The position numbers and the translations under genes were made by a program. The notes under the pieces were generated by a model. The model had not been told where the DNA came from. It saw only the letters and a program-made list of their open reading frames with translations, and made no database searches. Positions 16,658 to 25,468 of a stretch of DNA of 48,783 bases are shown one piece after another. How positions within the stretch are numbered: position 1 is the stretch's first letter; every line of letters begins with the position of its first letter. The DNA is from Synergistaceae bacterium. Its GTDB lineage: Bacteria; Synergistota; Synergistia; Synergistales; Aminobacteriaceae. The stretch spans positions 1 to 48,783 of the forward strand of contig WRHH01000016.1 of NCBI GenBank assembly GCA_009783355.1, read 5' to 3'.

Positions 16658-17837
16658 GATCCTTCTTGGGATATCAGGCGGTATAGCTGCATATAAGTCT
16701 CCGGAAATCTTGCGCGCTTTCATTATTGCGGGGCACGAAGTTGAGGTTATTCTTACGGAAGCGGCTGAACAACTTGTGAGCCCGTTAGCGCTCGCCACTT
16801 TAGCGGGCAAAAAAATATGGAGGCAATCAGACTTCCTATCTACCGAATATGGATGGAAAATACCGCATATCAGCCTCTCAAAATGGGCGGATGTACTTGT
16901 AATCGCTCCTTGTACTGCTGAAACTATGTCCGGTATAGCAAGAGGCAGAGCAGAATCCTTGCTGACAGCGACCGCTCTTGCACTCCCGGAGCATATTCCC
17001 GTTGTAGTTTGTCCTGCTATGAACTCCGCCATGCTTTCAAATGCAGCTACAGTTGAGAACATGAAAATACTCAGCCAAAGAGGTGTTTTCATAACAGAAC
17101 CTGATAGCGGAATGCTTGCTTGCGGAACGGAGGGAAAAGGGCGTTTGCCGCCACCGGAAGCGATACTCGAAGAAACTGAGAGAGCAATTTATGAAAAGAG
17201 CAATATGACAAACGCAATGCGAGGGAAAAAAGTTTTAATTACTGCAGGCGCTACACAGGAATATATTGACCCTGTGAGATTCATATCAAACAAGAGCAGC
17301 GGAAAAATGGGCGCGGCTCTTGCAAAAACCGCATGGAGGAGAGGCGCCCAAGTTAAATTCATTCTTGGAGCACATTCAATTCCGCCTGTTTACGGAGTCG
17401 AAACGATAGATGTCATTTCTGCAAATGATATGCTAAAAGCTGTATTAGAAAACCTTGAATGGGCGGATATTATTGTCGCATCCGCAGCGGTCTCCGATTA
17501 TCGTGCTGAGGCCCCTTCAGTTTTAAAAATTAAAAGAGAAGAGAAAAGCGTTCTTTCCATAAGTTTTATTGAGAATCCGGATATAGCTTTTGAAATAGGT
17601 AAACTTAAACATGACGGTCAAATTCTTGTGGGTTTCGCTCTTGAGACAAATGATATGATAAAGAATGCCATTTCAAAGATGGAGCGCAAGAATATGGATG
17701 TAATAATTGTAAATGGTTTGGCCGCGCTTGGCTCTGATGCTAACGATGTTGCGATTATTCGGCGCAGCGGTTCAGAATCCTCATTTGCCGGAAGTAAAGA
17801 GGATATTGCTAACGGTTTGTGGGATGAATTACCTTGA
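16650..17837 (+). CDS. coaBC: Bifunctional phosphopantothenoylcysteine decarboxylase/synthetase
   Basis: Carries out two steps of coenzyme A synthesis: cysteine addition to 4'-phosphopantothenate and decarboxylation. The N-terminal flavoprotein CoaC half has GISGGIAAYK and the catalytic CPAMN motif. The CoaB half begins with ITAGATQEYIDPVRFISNKS. It is 395 residues, a normal length. The ATG at 16650 overlaps the rpoZ stop; an in-frame TTG at 16635 is upstream and less likely. It overlaps priA by 14 bp. Confidence 0.95.
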   Translation: MSKILLGISGGIAAYKSPEILRAFIIAGHEVEVILTEAAEQLVSPLALATLAGKKIWRQSDFLSTEYGWKIPHISLSKWADVLVIAPCTAETMSGIARGRAESLLTATALALPEHIPVVVCPAMNSAMLSNAATVENMKILSQRGVFITEPDSGMLACGTEGKGRLPPPEAILEETERAIYEKSNMTNAMRGKKVLITAGATQEYIDPVRFISNKSSGKMGAALAKTAWRRGAQVKFILGAHSIPPVYGVETIDVISANDMLKAVLENLEWADIIVASAAVSDYRAEAPSVLKIKREEKSVLSISFIENPDIAFEIGKLKHDGQILVGFALETNDMIKNAISKMERKNMDVIIVNGLAALGSDANDVAIIRRSGSESSFAGSKEDIANGLWDELP

Positions 17838-19656
17838 TGTAATAGTACCCGGACCTTGGTGGAATGCTCTTACTTATATTTTAAATGAAAGCGATATCCC
17901 GCCATGTGGTTCACGTGTCAGTGTTCCGGTGAAAAATTCGCTTCGTGTGGGGTTTGTCTCTGGGTTTGCAGATGAAAGTGAATGCGTAAAAGATAGCATA
18001 GAGTACAAAGAAGTAGCAGAAGTGCTTGATAATGATTCTGTGTTTGGCGAGAACCTTTGGAATTTGGCGTTATGGGCGGGGCATTACTTCATGTGCGGTC
18101 GGGGGGAAGTTCTCAAAGTCATATCCCCTTCTCAGTTGTTAAATGGAGATCCGATTTCGCAGGGTAAAAAAATTCTCGAAGAAAAAGAGCTCAAACTACA
18201 TAGAAAATTTAGCGAGAGCGAATGCTACGTTCCATATGATTTAGAAAGACAGAATTTATACATTAATCGGCTTATTGAATTGGAAGAAGGTAGCGCAGCT
18301 CTTGTTTTATTTCCTGAACGTTCAGTTGCCAAGCGTTTTTACAAACAACTTCCAGCTAAGTTAAAGGATAATGCCTTATTTTGGGAGAATAAAGGAACAA
18401 AGAGTTTCTGGCAAAATTGGCTGAACGTTCGTGATGGTAATGTAAGGTTGATAGTTGGGGGGCCGTCTGCCGTGTATGCGCCTCTTTCAAATATTTCTCT
18501 TGTCATTGTGGAGGACGAGGCCAATCCCGCTTATGTTTCAGTACGTTATCCGAGCTTGCCTGTACGAAGCATTGCGGGCAAGCTTGCCTATATTTCCCGG
18601 TCGGAACTCATTCTTGGCGGCAGGCTTCCGTCAGCAAAAACATACTTTAGAAAAAAAATAAAATGTGATTTCCAGCCGGAAAAAGATTTGTTACACTTTG
18701 TCGATATAAAGGACGGATTTAGCGCAGTCGTTCAAGGTATTGAAAAGACTCTTCCGATAAGCAGGATACTTGTTTCGGAAACTAAAAAGTGCTTAAATGA
18801 AAACATGACGGCACTATGGATATATGATCGTAAAGGTTACGCTACACAAGTATTGTGTGAAAACTGTGGATACGGGTTATTTTGTCCGGTTTGCGGAGCT
18901 GTAATGACAGCGGAGAACGATGATGCGGAAGGAGAAATTATATTAAGCTGCCGCAGGTGTTTAAATCATATGAAGCTGCCTGCATTCTGTCCGGTTTGCC
19001 GCGGGAATTATTTCATAGGTAAAAAACCTGGATTGGAAGCACTTAAAACAATTGCTGACGCGTTTTATGAACAGGAACTTAATGAAACTCCCGCTGAAGA
19101 AAGTAAGCTGGTTGTTGGGACTCGCAGTATTCTGTCCCTTTGCGATAGAGAAGATGTCGGGCTTATAGCCTGGATAGACATTGACCTTGAAGCGAATAAA
19201 ACTGACTATACTTCCAGGTTTCATGCATTCAGCATGGTTTGGGAATCATTATGGAGAGGTACAACAAAAACTCAAGTTTCCGGTAAAATTAATGAAAGTA
19301 TAAAAAGGCGGGTTATCGTGCAAAGCCGTAATCCTGCAAAAGGATGGCAAATAGGCTTGAAATCAGGATGGGAGTACTTCTGGGAAAAAGACCTTGCGGA
19401 AAGAAAAGAGCTTCAGTTCCCTCCGCATAAGCCTCTTGTGGAAATTAAGGTTTCGACGAAAGAGAATGCAGCGCTCGTAAAACTCTTGGAAGAGAATGGG
19501 TATATGGTAATGAATTCTAAAGACTCTCGTGATGGGAAATATTATATATGGTTGTCAGCGTCGCCGTTATCTCTTTTGAAAAGAGTATTATTACCGCGAT
19601 TTTCAATAAGTAAAAGCAGACATGGTTACCCGCGTGTCAGAATTTTTGTGGAGTGA
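17824..19656 (+). CDS. priA: PriA-like primosomal protein lacking helicase ATPase motifs
   Basis: A 610-residue homologue of the replication-restart protein PriA, which is usually about 700-830. The N-terminal DNA-binding domain (PGPWWNALTYIL...VSVPVKNSLRVGFVSG) and eight zinc-binding cysteines (about 346-391: CENCG, CPVC, CRRCL, CPVCRG) are intact, and the ELQFPPHKPLVEI segment near the C-terminus is recognisable. The helicase motifs are not. No GxTGSGKT is present, DEEH is replaced by VEDEAN, SATPS is missing, GTQMxxKG has become GTRSILSL, and QVxGRAGR is not seen. It should therefore load primosome factors without unwinding DNA, as proposed for actinobacterial PriA. The ATG at 17824 overlaps coaBC. 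The frame is intact and within an operon, which argues against a pseudogene. Confidence 0.85.
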   Translation: MNYLDVIVPGPWWNALTYILNESDIPPCGSRVSVPVKNSLRVGFVSGFADESECVKDSIEYKEVAEVLDNDSVFGENLWNLALWAGHYFMCGRGEVLKVISPSQLLNGDPISQGKKILEEKELKLHRKFSESECYVPYDLERQNLYINRLIELEEGSAALVLFPERSVAKRFYKQLPAKLKDNALFWENKGTKSFWQNWLNVRDGNVRLIVGGPSAVYAPLSNISLVIVEDEANPAYVSVRYPSLPVRSIAGKLAYISRSELILGGRLPSAKTYFRKKIKCDFQPEKDLLHFVDIKDGFSAVVQGIEKTLPISRILVSETKKCLNENMTALWIYDRKGYATQVLCENCGYGLFCPVCGAVMTAENDDAEGEIILSCRRCLNHMKLPAFCPVCRGNYFIGKKPGLEALKTIADAFYEQELNETPAEESKLVVGTRSILSLCDREDVGLIAWIDIDLEANKTDYTSRFHAFSMVWESLWRGTTKTQVSGKINESIKRRVIVQSRNPAKGWQIGLKSGWEYFWEKDLAERKELQFPPHKPLVEIKVSTKENAALVKLLEENGYMVMNSKDSRDGKYYIWLSASPLSLLKRVLLPRFSISKSRHGYPRVRIFVE

Positions 19657-19661
19657 TTCTT

Positions 19662-20288
19662 ATGTATGACTGGGAAAGGTTAGCGGAACTGATGGTGGAT
19701 ATGCAGATTATGTCCCGCGATGTAAAAAATCAAGCTGTTTTATCAGCCATGCGAAAAGTCCCAAGGCATATTTTTGTCCCTGAGTCTTGCATGTCTGACG
19801 CTTATATTGACCGGCCTCTTCCTATTGGCGATTTACAGACGATATCTCAACCTTTCATTGTCGCCCGCATGACTGAACTTTTAAGTGTTGAGAGCGGAAT
19901 GAAGGTATTAGAGATAGGAGCTGGCTCAGGTTATCAAGCTGCAATACTTTCTTATCTTGGAGCTGTCGTGTGGGGGCTAGAGAGGGTGAATGAACTTGTT
20001 ATACGTGCAAGAGACAACCTTTCGGCTGCCGGACTAAAAGCCAACATAATTTTGAAAGACGGTATTGATGGTTATCCTGAGGAATCTCCATATGACAGGA
20101 TAATTGTAACAGCGGCTGTAGAAGAGATAAAGCAGGCTTGGATTGATCAGTTGTCTGACGACGGGATATTAGTTGCTCCGGTTAAGGTTTCTGAACAAGT
20201 GCAGAGGCTTCTTGTACTAAAAAGTAACGGTGAAGATAAGTGGTTTGAATATTGCCGATTTGTGCCTCTGATGAGCGGCGTTCAGTAA
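19662..20288 (+). CDS. pcm: Protein-L-isoaspartate O-methyltransferase
   Basis: Repairs isoaspartyl damage in proteins using S-adenosylmethionine. The SAM-binding motif VLEIGAGSGYQAAI and the IGDLQTISQPFIVARM segment, matching the conserved IG.GQTISQP.IVA motif, are diagnostic. It is 208 residues. The ATG at 19662 has GGAG 8 nt upstream; a GTG at 19653 overlaps the priA stop and is less likely. It ends the compact trpS operon, and its stop codon directly abuts a MITE-like element. Confidence 0.92.
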   Translation: MYDWERLAELMVDMQIMSRDVKNQAVLSAMRKVPRHIFVPESCMSDAYIDRPLPIGDLQTISQPFIVARMTELLSVESGMKVLEIGAGSGYQAAILSYLGAVVWGLERVNELVIRARDNLSAAGLKANIILKDGIDGYPEESPYDRIIVTAAVEEIKQAWIDQLSDDGILVAPVKVSEQVQRLLVLKSNGEDKWFEYCRFVPLMSGVQ

Positions 20289-20423
20289 ATTCCAATACGT
20301 ATACTTCGTTGTTTTTTCGCCCCTTGCTCAACGTAGGTCTATTTACGCCTTCGCGGCGGGGCGAAAAAGCCGCCTCGTCTATGCTCACTCTGCGAAGCAG
20401 TAGTTTCATTTTTGAAATGGAAT
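20289..20423 (+). mobile_element. MITE-like structured repeat, copy A
   Basis: A 135-bp element bounded by ATTCCAAT and ATGGAAT, starting at the base after the pcm stop codon. It shares its interior with the inverted copy at 30502-30625: GTATACTTCGTTG, a stem CGCCCC/GGGGCG flanked by T and A runs, an inner hairpin on CGTAG, and GCCGCCTCGTCTA. Copy A has lost part of its left terminal repeat and gained bases near the right end. The stem can form in RNA and may end or protect the pcm transcript. It encodes no protein. Confidence 0.75.
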
Positions 20424-20451
20424 TAAATAATAAATGAAGGGCTTATAGAAA

Positions 20452-20925
20452 TTGAGATATAAGATTCGCGATATTGCTCGCGGTGCAATGATCGCAGCTT
20501 TGTATATTGCTGTTACCATGTTGTTTGCTCCCATTTCTTTTGGAGAAGTACAATTGCGCGTGTCTGAATCCCTTACATTGCTTCCATTTTACATGCCTGA
20601 AGCTGTTCCGGCGCTCTTTGTCGGATGTCTAATAGCAAATTTCATTGGTGGTTTAGGATTATGGGATGTAATTTTTGGTAGTGGAGCAACGCTTTTGGCA
20701 GCGTTGCTCAGTTCAAAAATGCCAAATTTATGGCTTGCGGCTGTTCCGCCTGTAATTGTCAATATGTTTGTGATAGGAACAATTCTGCATCTTATTATTG
20801 ATGTTCCTTTATTAGCTGCATATCTTTATGTAGGATTAGGGCAAGCTGCAGCTTGTTACGCCGTAGGTATTCCGCTGATGAAGGTTTTAGAGAAATACTC
20901 CATTATTTCCCGTCGGAAACATTGA
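20452..20925 (+). CDS. queT: QueT-type queuosine-precursor transporter (ECF S component)
   Basis: A 157-residue hydrophobic protein of the QueT family, substrate-binding S components of ECF transporters that import queuosine precursors with shared ECF ATPases. The signature near the N-terminus (AALYIAVTMLFAPISFGEVQLRVSE) and about five membrane segments are visible. The start is TTG at 20452 with GAAGGGC about 10 nt upstream. No preQ1 riboswitch motif was recognised upstream, where the MITE-like element lies instead. It converges on the histidine kinase gene. Confidence 0.88.
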   Translation: MRYKIRDIARGAMIAALYIAVTMLFAPISFGEVQLRVSESLTLLPFYMPEAVPALFVGCLIANFIGGLGLWDVIFGSGATLLAALLSSKMPNLWLAAVPPVIVNMFVIGTILHLIIDVPLLAAYLYVGLGQAAACYAVGIPLMKVLEKYSIISRRKH

Positions 20926-20942
20926 ACATTTATTCATTTTGG

Positions 20943-23267
20943 CTATTTTACGCCTAGCAGTTTATTAATCTGTATCGTGGCTTTGTCGTAATCCATCATC
21001 AACACTGCTTCTTTTATCTGCTCTATTTCCTCTTCCAGCACGCGGTTTAGGCTTATTGTATCCAGCTTTCTTATCTCTTCATCAATAAGCATTAAATCAA
21101 TTTCATCAAAGGCATTAATCAGTTTACTTAAAACTGGCGGCAGTTCGGGTGGAATCTCACTAATATCACCACTTTTAACAATTTGTGAAAAGGCTTCCTC
21201 CAAATTCAATTTCAAATTATTTAATTCCTCTAAAAAAATCGGTAGATTGGAAACACAAAAATCTTTGTCCAAATTTTTAGATGCGGTTTCAAGAATAAAC
21301 GCCTTTTCTGAAAGCTCCATAGCGGCTATACTAGCGAGAGAGCCTTTCATTCCATGTACTTCGATGCGGAAGCTGTTCATATCGTTAGCCGACAAGAATT
21401 CATTTAAGTTTTCGTTACACTTTTCAATTTCTTGTATCATTAGCTTCAACATCGTTCTGTACATATCCCACCGGCCATCAGTTCTTTTTAGCGCTGCAGA
21501 TAAGGAAATTTCCTTTATTTGTTCAATTTTTCTCCAAAACTCCTTATATTTTTCATCTTCGGGTTTGTTATCAACAATCGTCTTTGGTATTGTGCTCAAA
21601 ATCTTTTCATCAGGAATCCATTTCTTTAACATGCTCTTTAATTCAACTAAAGAAACAGGTTTTGAGAGATAATCATCCATACCTGCTTCTAACATCATTT
21701 CTTTAGCGCCAACAATAGCATTTGCTGTAATAGCTATGATTGGTACAGCTATTCCTGACTCGCGGACAATTTTTGTTGTTTCAATGCCGTTCATTTCCGG
21801 CATCATGTAATCCATAAAAACAATATCATATTGATTTCGCTGAACCAGTTCTATTGCTTGTTTCCCGGATGTTGCTTTTTCCGCCTTTATTTGGCAAAGC
21901 TCCAACAATCCAATCATAACATTCAAGTTTATGATGCTGTCATCCACAACCAGGATCTTCGCTTCCGGAGCATTAATTGAGATGTCTTTACTTTCAATTC
22001 GATGTATTAGTTTTTCATCCCCCAAAATCTTCGGGATTTCAATATGGAATGATGAACCTTGACCAAGCGTGCTTTCAACGGTAATATGCCCATTCATCAT
22101 TTCAACAATGGACTTTACGATTATAAGTCCAAGTCCTGAACCGCTTTTGTATTTGTTTTTTTCCAAATTTACTTGCTCTGAGGGATAAAAAAGAGTCGGA
22201 ATACTTTCTGCGGGGATACCTATACCTGTATCACTTACAGTAATTCTCAAGCTTGTGTCTGTTAAGCTGACTTCCAGGCGTACATAGCCAACTTCGGTAA
22301 ACTTAATCGCATTGCTCAGTATATTTATAAGCACCTGTCTCAGCCGCAAATCATCACCATATAAGCATATGTTTCCGCGTTCCCGCATTATCAATTGGAA
22401 AGCTATATCCATGTCTTTAATCAAAAATTGCACTATTGAACACACATTATCAAGCATAATGTTGAAATCGTAATGTACAGGCATAAGATTTAGCTTTCCC
22501 GCTTGCAATTTTGAAATATCTAAAATATCGTTAATAATCTTCAAAAGCGCTTCAGTGGAAGTCTTTATATCACCAACATACTGTAATTGCCGACTACTCA
22601 GCTTTTCTTGAAGCAGCAGTTCTGAGATACCAAGAATTGCGTTCATCGGTGTGCGGATTTCGTGCGACATATTTGCTAAAAACTGGCTCTTTGCCTCGCT
22701 GGCGGCCTGCGCTGCTTTTTTTTGAACCTCTGCATTGCGTTCTCTTTCTGTTATCTCTTGCATTTTTTTCTCATTGGCTTTTGTTTCTCGTAAATCGCGA
22801 GAAAAAGACAAATAACGGTACGTGTCCTTCCACGGTATCCGCACAATTTTGCTTTCTACCGGAATAAGTTCTCCTCCGGGTGTTTCGAATGTACGCTCGA
22901 GGTAGATATGACCTTTCTCATCTAAAACACGTATGATTTCAGCTGTTTTGTCAACGCTTCTCTTTCCGTCCGGCTGAAATTCCGGGAAGTAACTGTAGAA
23001 GTTCTTACAAAAAACAGCCTTGTCAGGAACTCCAAAAATAATCAACGCTTCTTGATTGCAGTCTATGATATTGCCACTGTCATCCCGCAATATACATATT
23101 AAGGGATTACAGTCCAACATTAGCTTTATGCGCTCTTCAGCTTCCTTTGCCTCAGCTTCCTTCGTCATAGTGTTGGATATGTAATTCTTGAGATTGAGTA
23201 TTTCTTCTTCGTATTCTTCTTTTGATTTTATTGCGTTTCTCAAATCATTGTTAATCTCATTCGGCAT
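20943..23267 (-). CDS. Hybrid sensor histidine kinase (PAS-HisKA-HATPase-REC-Hpt)
   Basis: A 774-residue soluble hybrid kinase. A coiled-coil lead (residues 1-45) is followed by a PAS domain (about 45-160), a coiled coil, and HisKA with the phosphorylated histidine in FLANMSHEIRTPMNAILG. Next come HATPase (NILSNAIKF, DTGIGIP, GSGLGL), a receiver domain (ILVVDDS, phospho-aspartate in IVFMDYMMP) and an Hpt domain (VHGMKGSLASIAA). No membrane segment is seen, so it senses a cytoplasmic or partner signal. It follows the HD-GYP gene with an 11-bp overlap, so the two are one transcript and probably one phosphorelay. Confidence 0.93.
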   Translation of the reverse strand: MPNEINNDLRNAIKSKEEYEEEILNLKNYISNTMTKEAEAKEAEERIKLMLDCNPLICILRDDSGNIIDCNQEALIIFGVPDKAVFCKNFYSYFPEFQPDGKRSVDKTAEIIRVLDEKGHIYLERTFETPGGELIPVESKIVRIPWKDTYRYLSFSRDLRETKANEKKMQEITERERNAEVQKKAAQAASEAKSQFLANMSHEIRTPMNAILGISELLLQEKLSSRQLQYVGDIKTSTEALLKIINDILDISKLQAGKLNLMPVHYDFNIMLDNVCSIVQFLIKDMDIAFQLIMRERGNICLYGDDLRLRQVLINILSNAIKFTEVGYVRLEVSLTDTSLRITVSDTGIGIPAESIPTLFYPSEQVNLEKNKYKSGSGLGLIIVKSIVEMMNGHITVESTLGQGSSFHIEIPKILGDEKLIHRIESKDISINAPEAKILVVDDSIINLNVMIGLLELCQIKAEKATSGKQAIELVQRNQYDIVFMDYMMPEMNGIETTKIVRESGIAVPIIAITANAIVGAKEMMLEAGMDDYLSKPVSLVELKSMLKKWIPDEKILSTIPKTIVDNKPEDEKYKEFWRKIEQIKEISLSAALKRTDGRWDMYRTMLKLMIQEIEKCNENLNEFLSANDMNSFRIEVHGMKGSLASIAAMELSEKAFILETASKNLDKDFCVSNLPIFLEELNNLKLNLEEAFSQIVKSGDISEIPPELPPVLSKLINAFDEIDLMLIDEEIRKLDTISLNRVLEEEIEQIKEAVLMMDYDKATIQINKLLGVK

Positions 23268-24342
23268 TTTTCCGACCTTCGCTTATATCCCTAATTTTGT
23301 CAGACAAGCTGACAAATAACTTCGTCAATTCCGGGTCAAACTGGGAACCGCCGCCCAAAGAAATAATCTCCATAGCTTCTTCATGCGAAAAAGCCTTTTT
23401 ATATGGCCGAGCAGTAATCAATGCGTCATAGACATCTGCTATTGCCATCATACGCGCTTGTAACGGAATCTCTTCGCCATGTAGTTTGTCCGGATAACCG
23501 GTTCCGTCCCATCTTTCGTGATGCCTGTGAGCAAGCGTTTTTGCATAATCCAGGAAAGTTTGATTAGGCACTCTGTTTTGCAGGTTTTCAAGTAGCATTT
23601 TCCCATATATCGAATGGAGTTTCATATTGTCCATTTCTTCATCGTCCAACCGGCTTTCTTTTAATAAAACGCTGTCACGAATCTTAATTTTGCCAATATC
23701 ATGCAGAATGGCTGATTTTAAAAATGCGTCAGTGTCCCATTTTGCTATCTCCATTGAATATGATTCTATTTTTTTCATTGCGTTCAATAGAATTTCCAAA
23801 TATTTTTGAACACGTTCCACATGTTGACCGGTCTCTTCATCCCGAAATTCAATAACTTCCGCCGCCCACATAATAACCGCGTTTTGCAGATCGTTTATCT
23901 CGTTCGTCCGTTCTTCCACCATTTTTTGCAAGTTAATGTTAAACTCACGCAATTCTTCTTTCTGAGTTTGTAACAGTAAATGCAGTTCAATTCTCATTAA
24001 TAAAATTGATTGCGAAAAAGGTTTAGTTATGTAATCCACAGCTCCAAGCGAAAGCCCCAATATTTCGCTGTCAGCTTCGTTTTTTCCGGTTAGAAATATT
24101 ACCGGTATATTTGCGATTTCAGGGTTTGCCTTTATTATTTTTATTGTATCGTAGCCACTCATACCCGGCATATCAATATCTAACAGAATCAATTCCGGTT
24201 TCATTTTATCTAGTAATGATAAGAGTTTTTCACCTGACGGTATTGTAACTATAGTGTACTTATGCTGTAACGCAGCTTTTCCAACGTTCAGGTTAAGAAT
24301 GTTATCATCAACTAAGAAAATACATTTTTTTCGCTCTTCCAT
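23257..24342 (-). CDS. Response regulator with HD-GYP phosphodiesterase domain
   Basis: A 361-residue RpfG-like protein. A receiver domain (residues about 5-125, FLVDDN and LILLDIDMPGMSG) is joined by a coiled coil to an HD-GYP domain carrying ILHDIGKI and HHERWDGTGYP. HD-GYP proteins hydrolyse cyclic di-GMP, linking signal input to motility or surface attachment. The ATG at 24342 has CGGAG 10 nt upstream and is preferred to an in-frame ATG at 24366. It is the first gene of a two-gene operon with the hybrid kinase. Confidence 0.92.
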   Translation of the reverse strand: MEERKKCIFLVDDNILNLNVGKAALQHKYTIVTIPSGEKLLSLLDKMKPELILLDIDMPGMSGYDTIKIIKANPEIANIPVIFLTGKNEADSEILGLSLGAVDYITKPFSQSILLMRIELHLLLQTQKEELREFNINLQKMVEERTNEINDLQNAVIMWAAEVIEFRDEETGQHVERVQKYLEILLNAMKKIESYSMEIAKWDTDAFLKSAILHDIGKIKIRDSVLLKESRLDDEEMDNMKLHSIYGKMLLENLQNRVPNQTFLDYAKTLAHRHHERWDGTGYPDKLHGEEIPLQARMMAIADVYDALITARPYKKAFSHEEAMEIISLGGGSQFDPELTKLFVSLSDKIRDISEGRKNAE

Positions 24343-24779
24343 TTTATAACATCTCCGAGTTCTCAAAAGAGTGAATGTTTAATTTTAACTCAAATTCTTG
24401 TTTAAATATTTTAGTGAAACTACTGAATTAAACATCAGCAAATAATCTAAATCGTGCTCAGTATATACATATCATGTTCAAGTGTCTACCCTAAATGGTT
24501 TATGTCAGACGCCGTTCACCATTTTTCTAAAAACGCGTTTCAGGTTTTTCGCATCTATTTTCATTTTCGGCGAAAGTCGGCGTTTCAATTAATCAACGCT
24601 TCTGCTGTTGTTCTATGAAACGGCTGTTTAAGTTATCCTTTCCAAGAAAATGAGTTTTTACGACATGATATACTTTTATCAAGGACAGCAATATTTGTGG
24701 GTAGATATAGTTGTATTTGCAGCTATATTTTTATTAATATTTCCCGAGTGAAACTGTCAGGTCGAAAGGAGCAGTTAAA
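24343..24779. other. Divergent intergenic region
   Basis: About 440 bp between the divergently read HD-GYP and UPF0173 genes. It presumably holds both promoters, but no close -35/-10 pair was identified. An A/T-rich inverted repeat, ATATAG with CTATAT, lies near 24706-24729. The Shine-Dalgarno GAAAGGAG at about 24764-24771 serves the UPF0173 gene. No gene is seen. Confidence 0.35.
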
Positions 24780-25457
24780 ATGAAAGTAACATGGCTTGGA
24801 CATGCGGCGGTTAAAATTGAGGGCGCGGGTAAAACCATATATATTGACCCGTTCATAACAGGCAACTCTATGGCGGCAATCAAAGTTGAAGATATTGATA
24901 AGGCTGATTACGTTTTTGTAACTCATGGGCACGGTGATCATATTGGCGACGCAGTGAATATTTCAAAAAGCACAGGCGCCGTGGTGCTCGCTAACGGAGA
25001 GCTTTCTGAGTGGTTTATAGCTCAGGGAGTGAAAAATGTTCAAACGATGTATTTTGGAGGCGGCAGTGAATTTGATTTTGGTCACGTAAAAATGGTGTAT
25101 GCCCTGCACGGGTCGACCATAAGCGGCTCTGAAGGAGCCGTTAATGGCGGCGTGGCCGCTGGTTTTGTTTTCAGTATCGACGGGGTAAAAATTTATCATG
25201 CGGGAGATACAGGTCTGACTAAAGAGATGGAATTGCTTTCGGATGAGAAAATCGATATAGCAATACTTCCCGTTGGCGGGCATTATACTATGGATGTAAA
25301 AGAAGCAATTAGGGCAATAGAATTTATAAAACCGAAAAAAGTAATTCCGGTGCACTATGACACGTTCCCTCCGATTAAGGCCGACCCAAAACAATTGGTT
25401 GAACTCGCGGGGGAAAAGGCGGAAATTGTAATACTGAAGCCTGGAGAATCAATCTAG
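24780..25457 (+). CDS. UPF0173 metallo-beta-lactamase-fold hydrolase
   Basis: A 225-residue member of the UPF0173 metal-dependent hydrolases. It begins MKVTWLGHAAVKIEG and carries the metal-binding THGHGDHIGD motif, a later GDTGLT aspartate and a C-terminal VIPVHYDTFPPI histidine. The substrate of this family is unknown. A strong Shine-Dalgarno precedes the ATG, and the molybdenum hydroxylase genes follow after 11 bp, so it is probably in their operon. Confidence 0.9.
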   Translation: MKVTWLGHAAVKIEGAGKTIYIDPFITGNSMAAIKVEDIDKADYVFVTHGHGDHIGDAVNISKSTGAVVLANGELSEWFIAQGVKNVQTMYFGGGSEFDFGHVKMVYALHGSTISGSEGAVNGGVAAGFVFSIDGVKIYHAGDTGLTKEMELLSDEKIDIAILPVGGHYTMDVKEAIRAIEFIKPKKVIPVHYDTFPPIKADPKQLVELAGEKAEIVILKPGESI

Positions 25458-25468
25458 AGATTACAAAA

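Noticed and set aside
20424-20451. Possible preQ1 riboswitch for queT
   Set aside because: The short A/T-rich leader after the MITE-like element has no preQ1 aptamer pattern.
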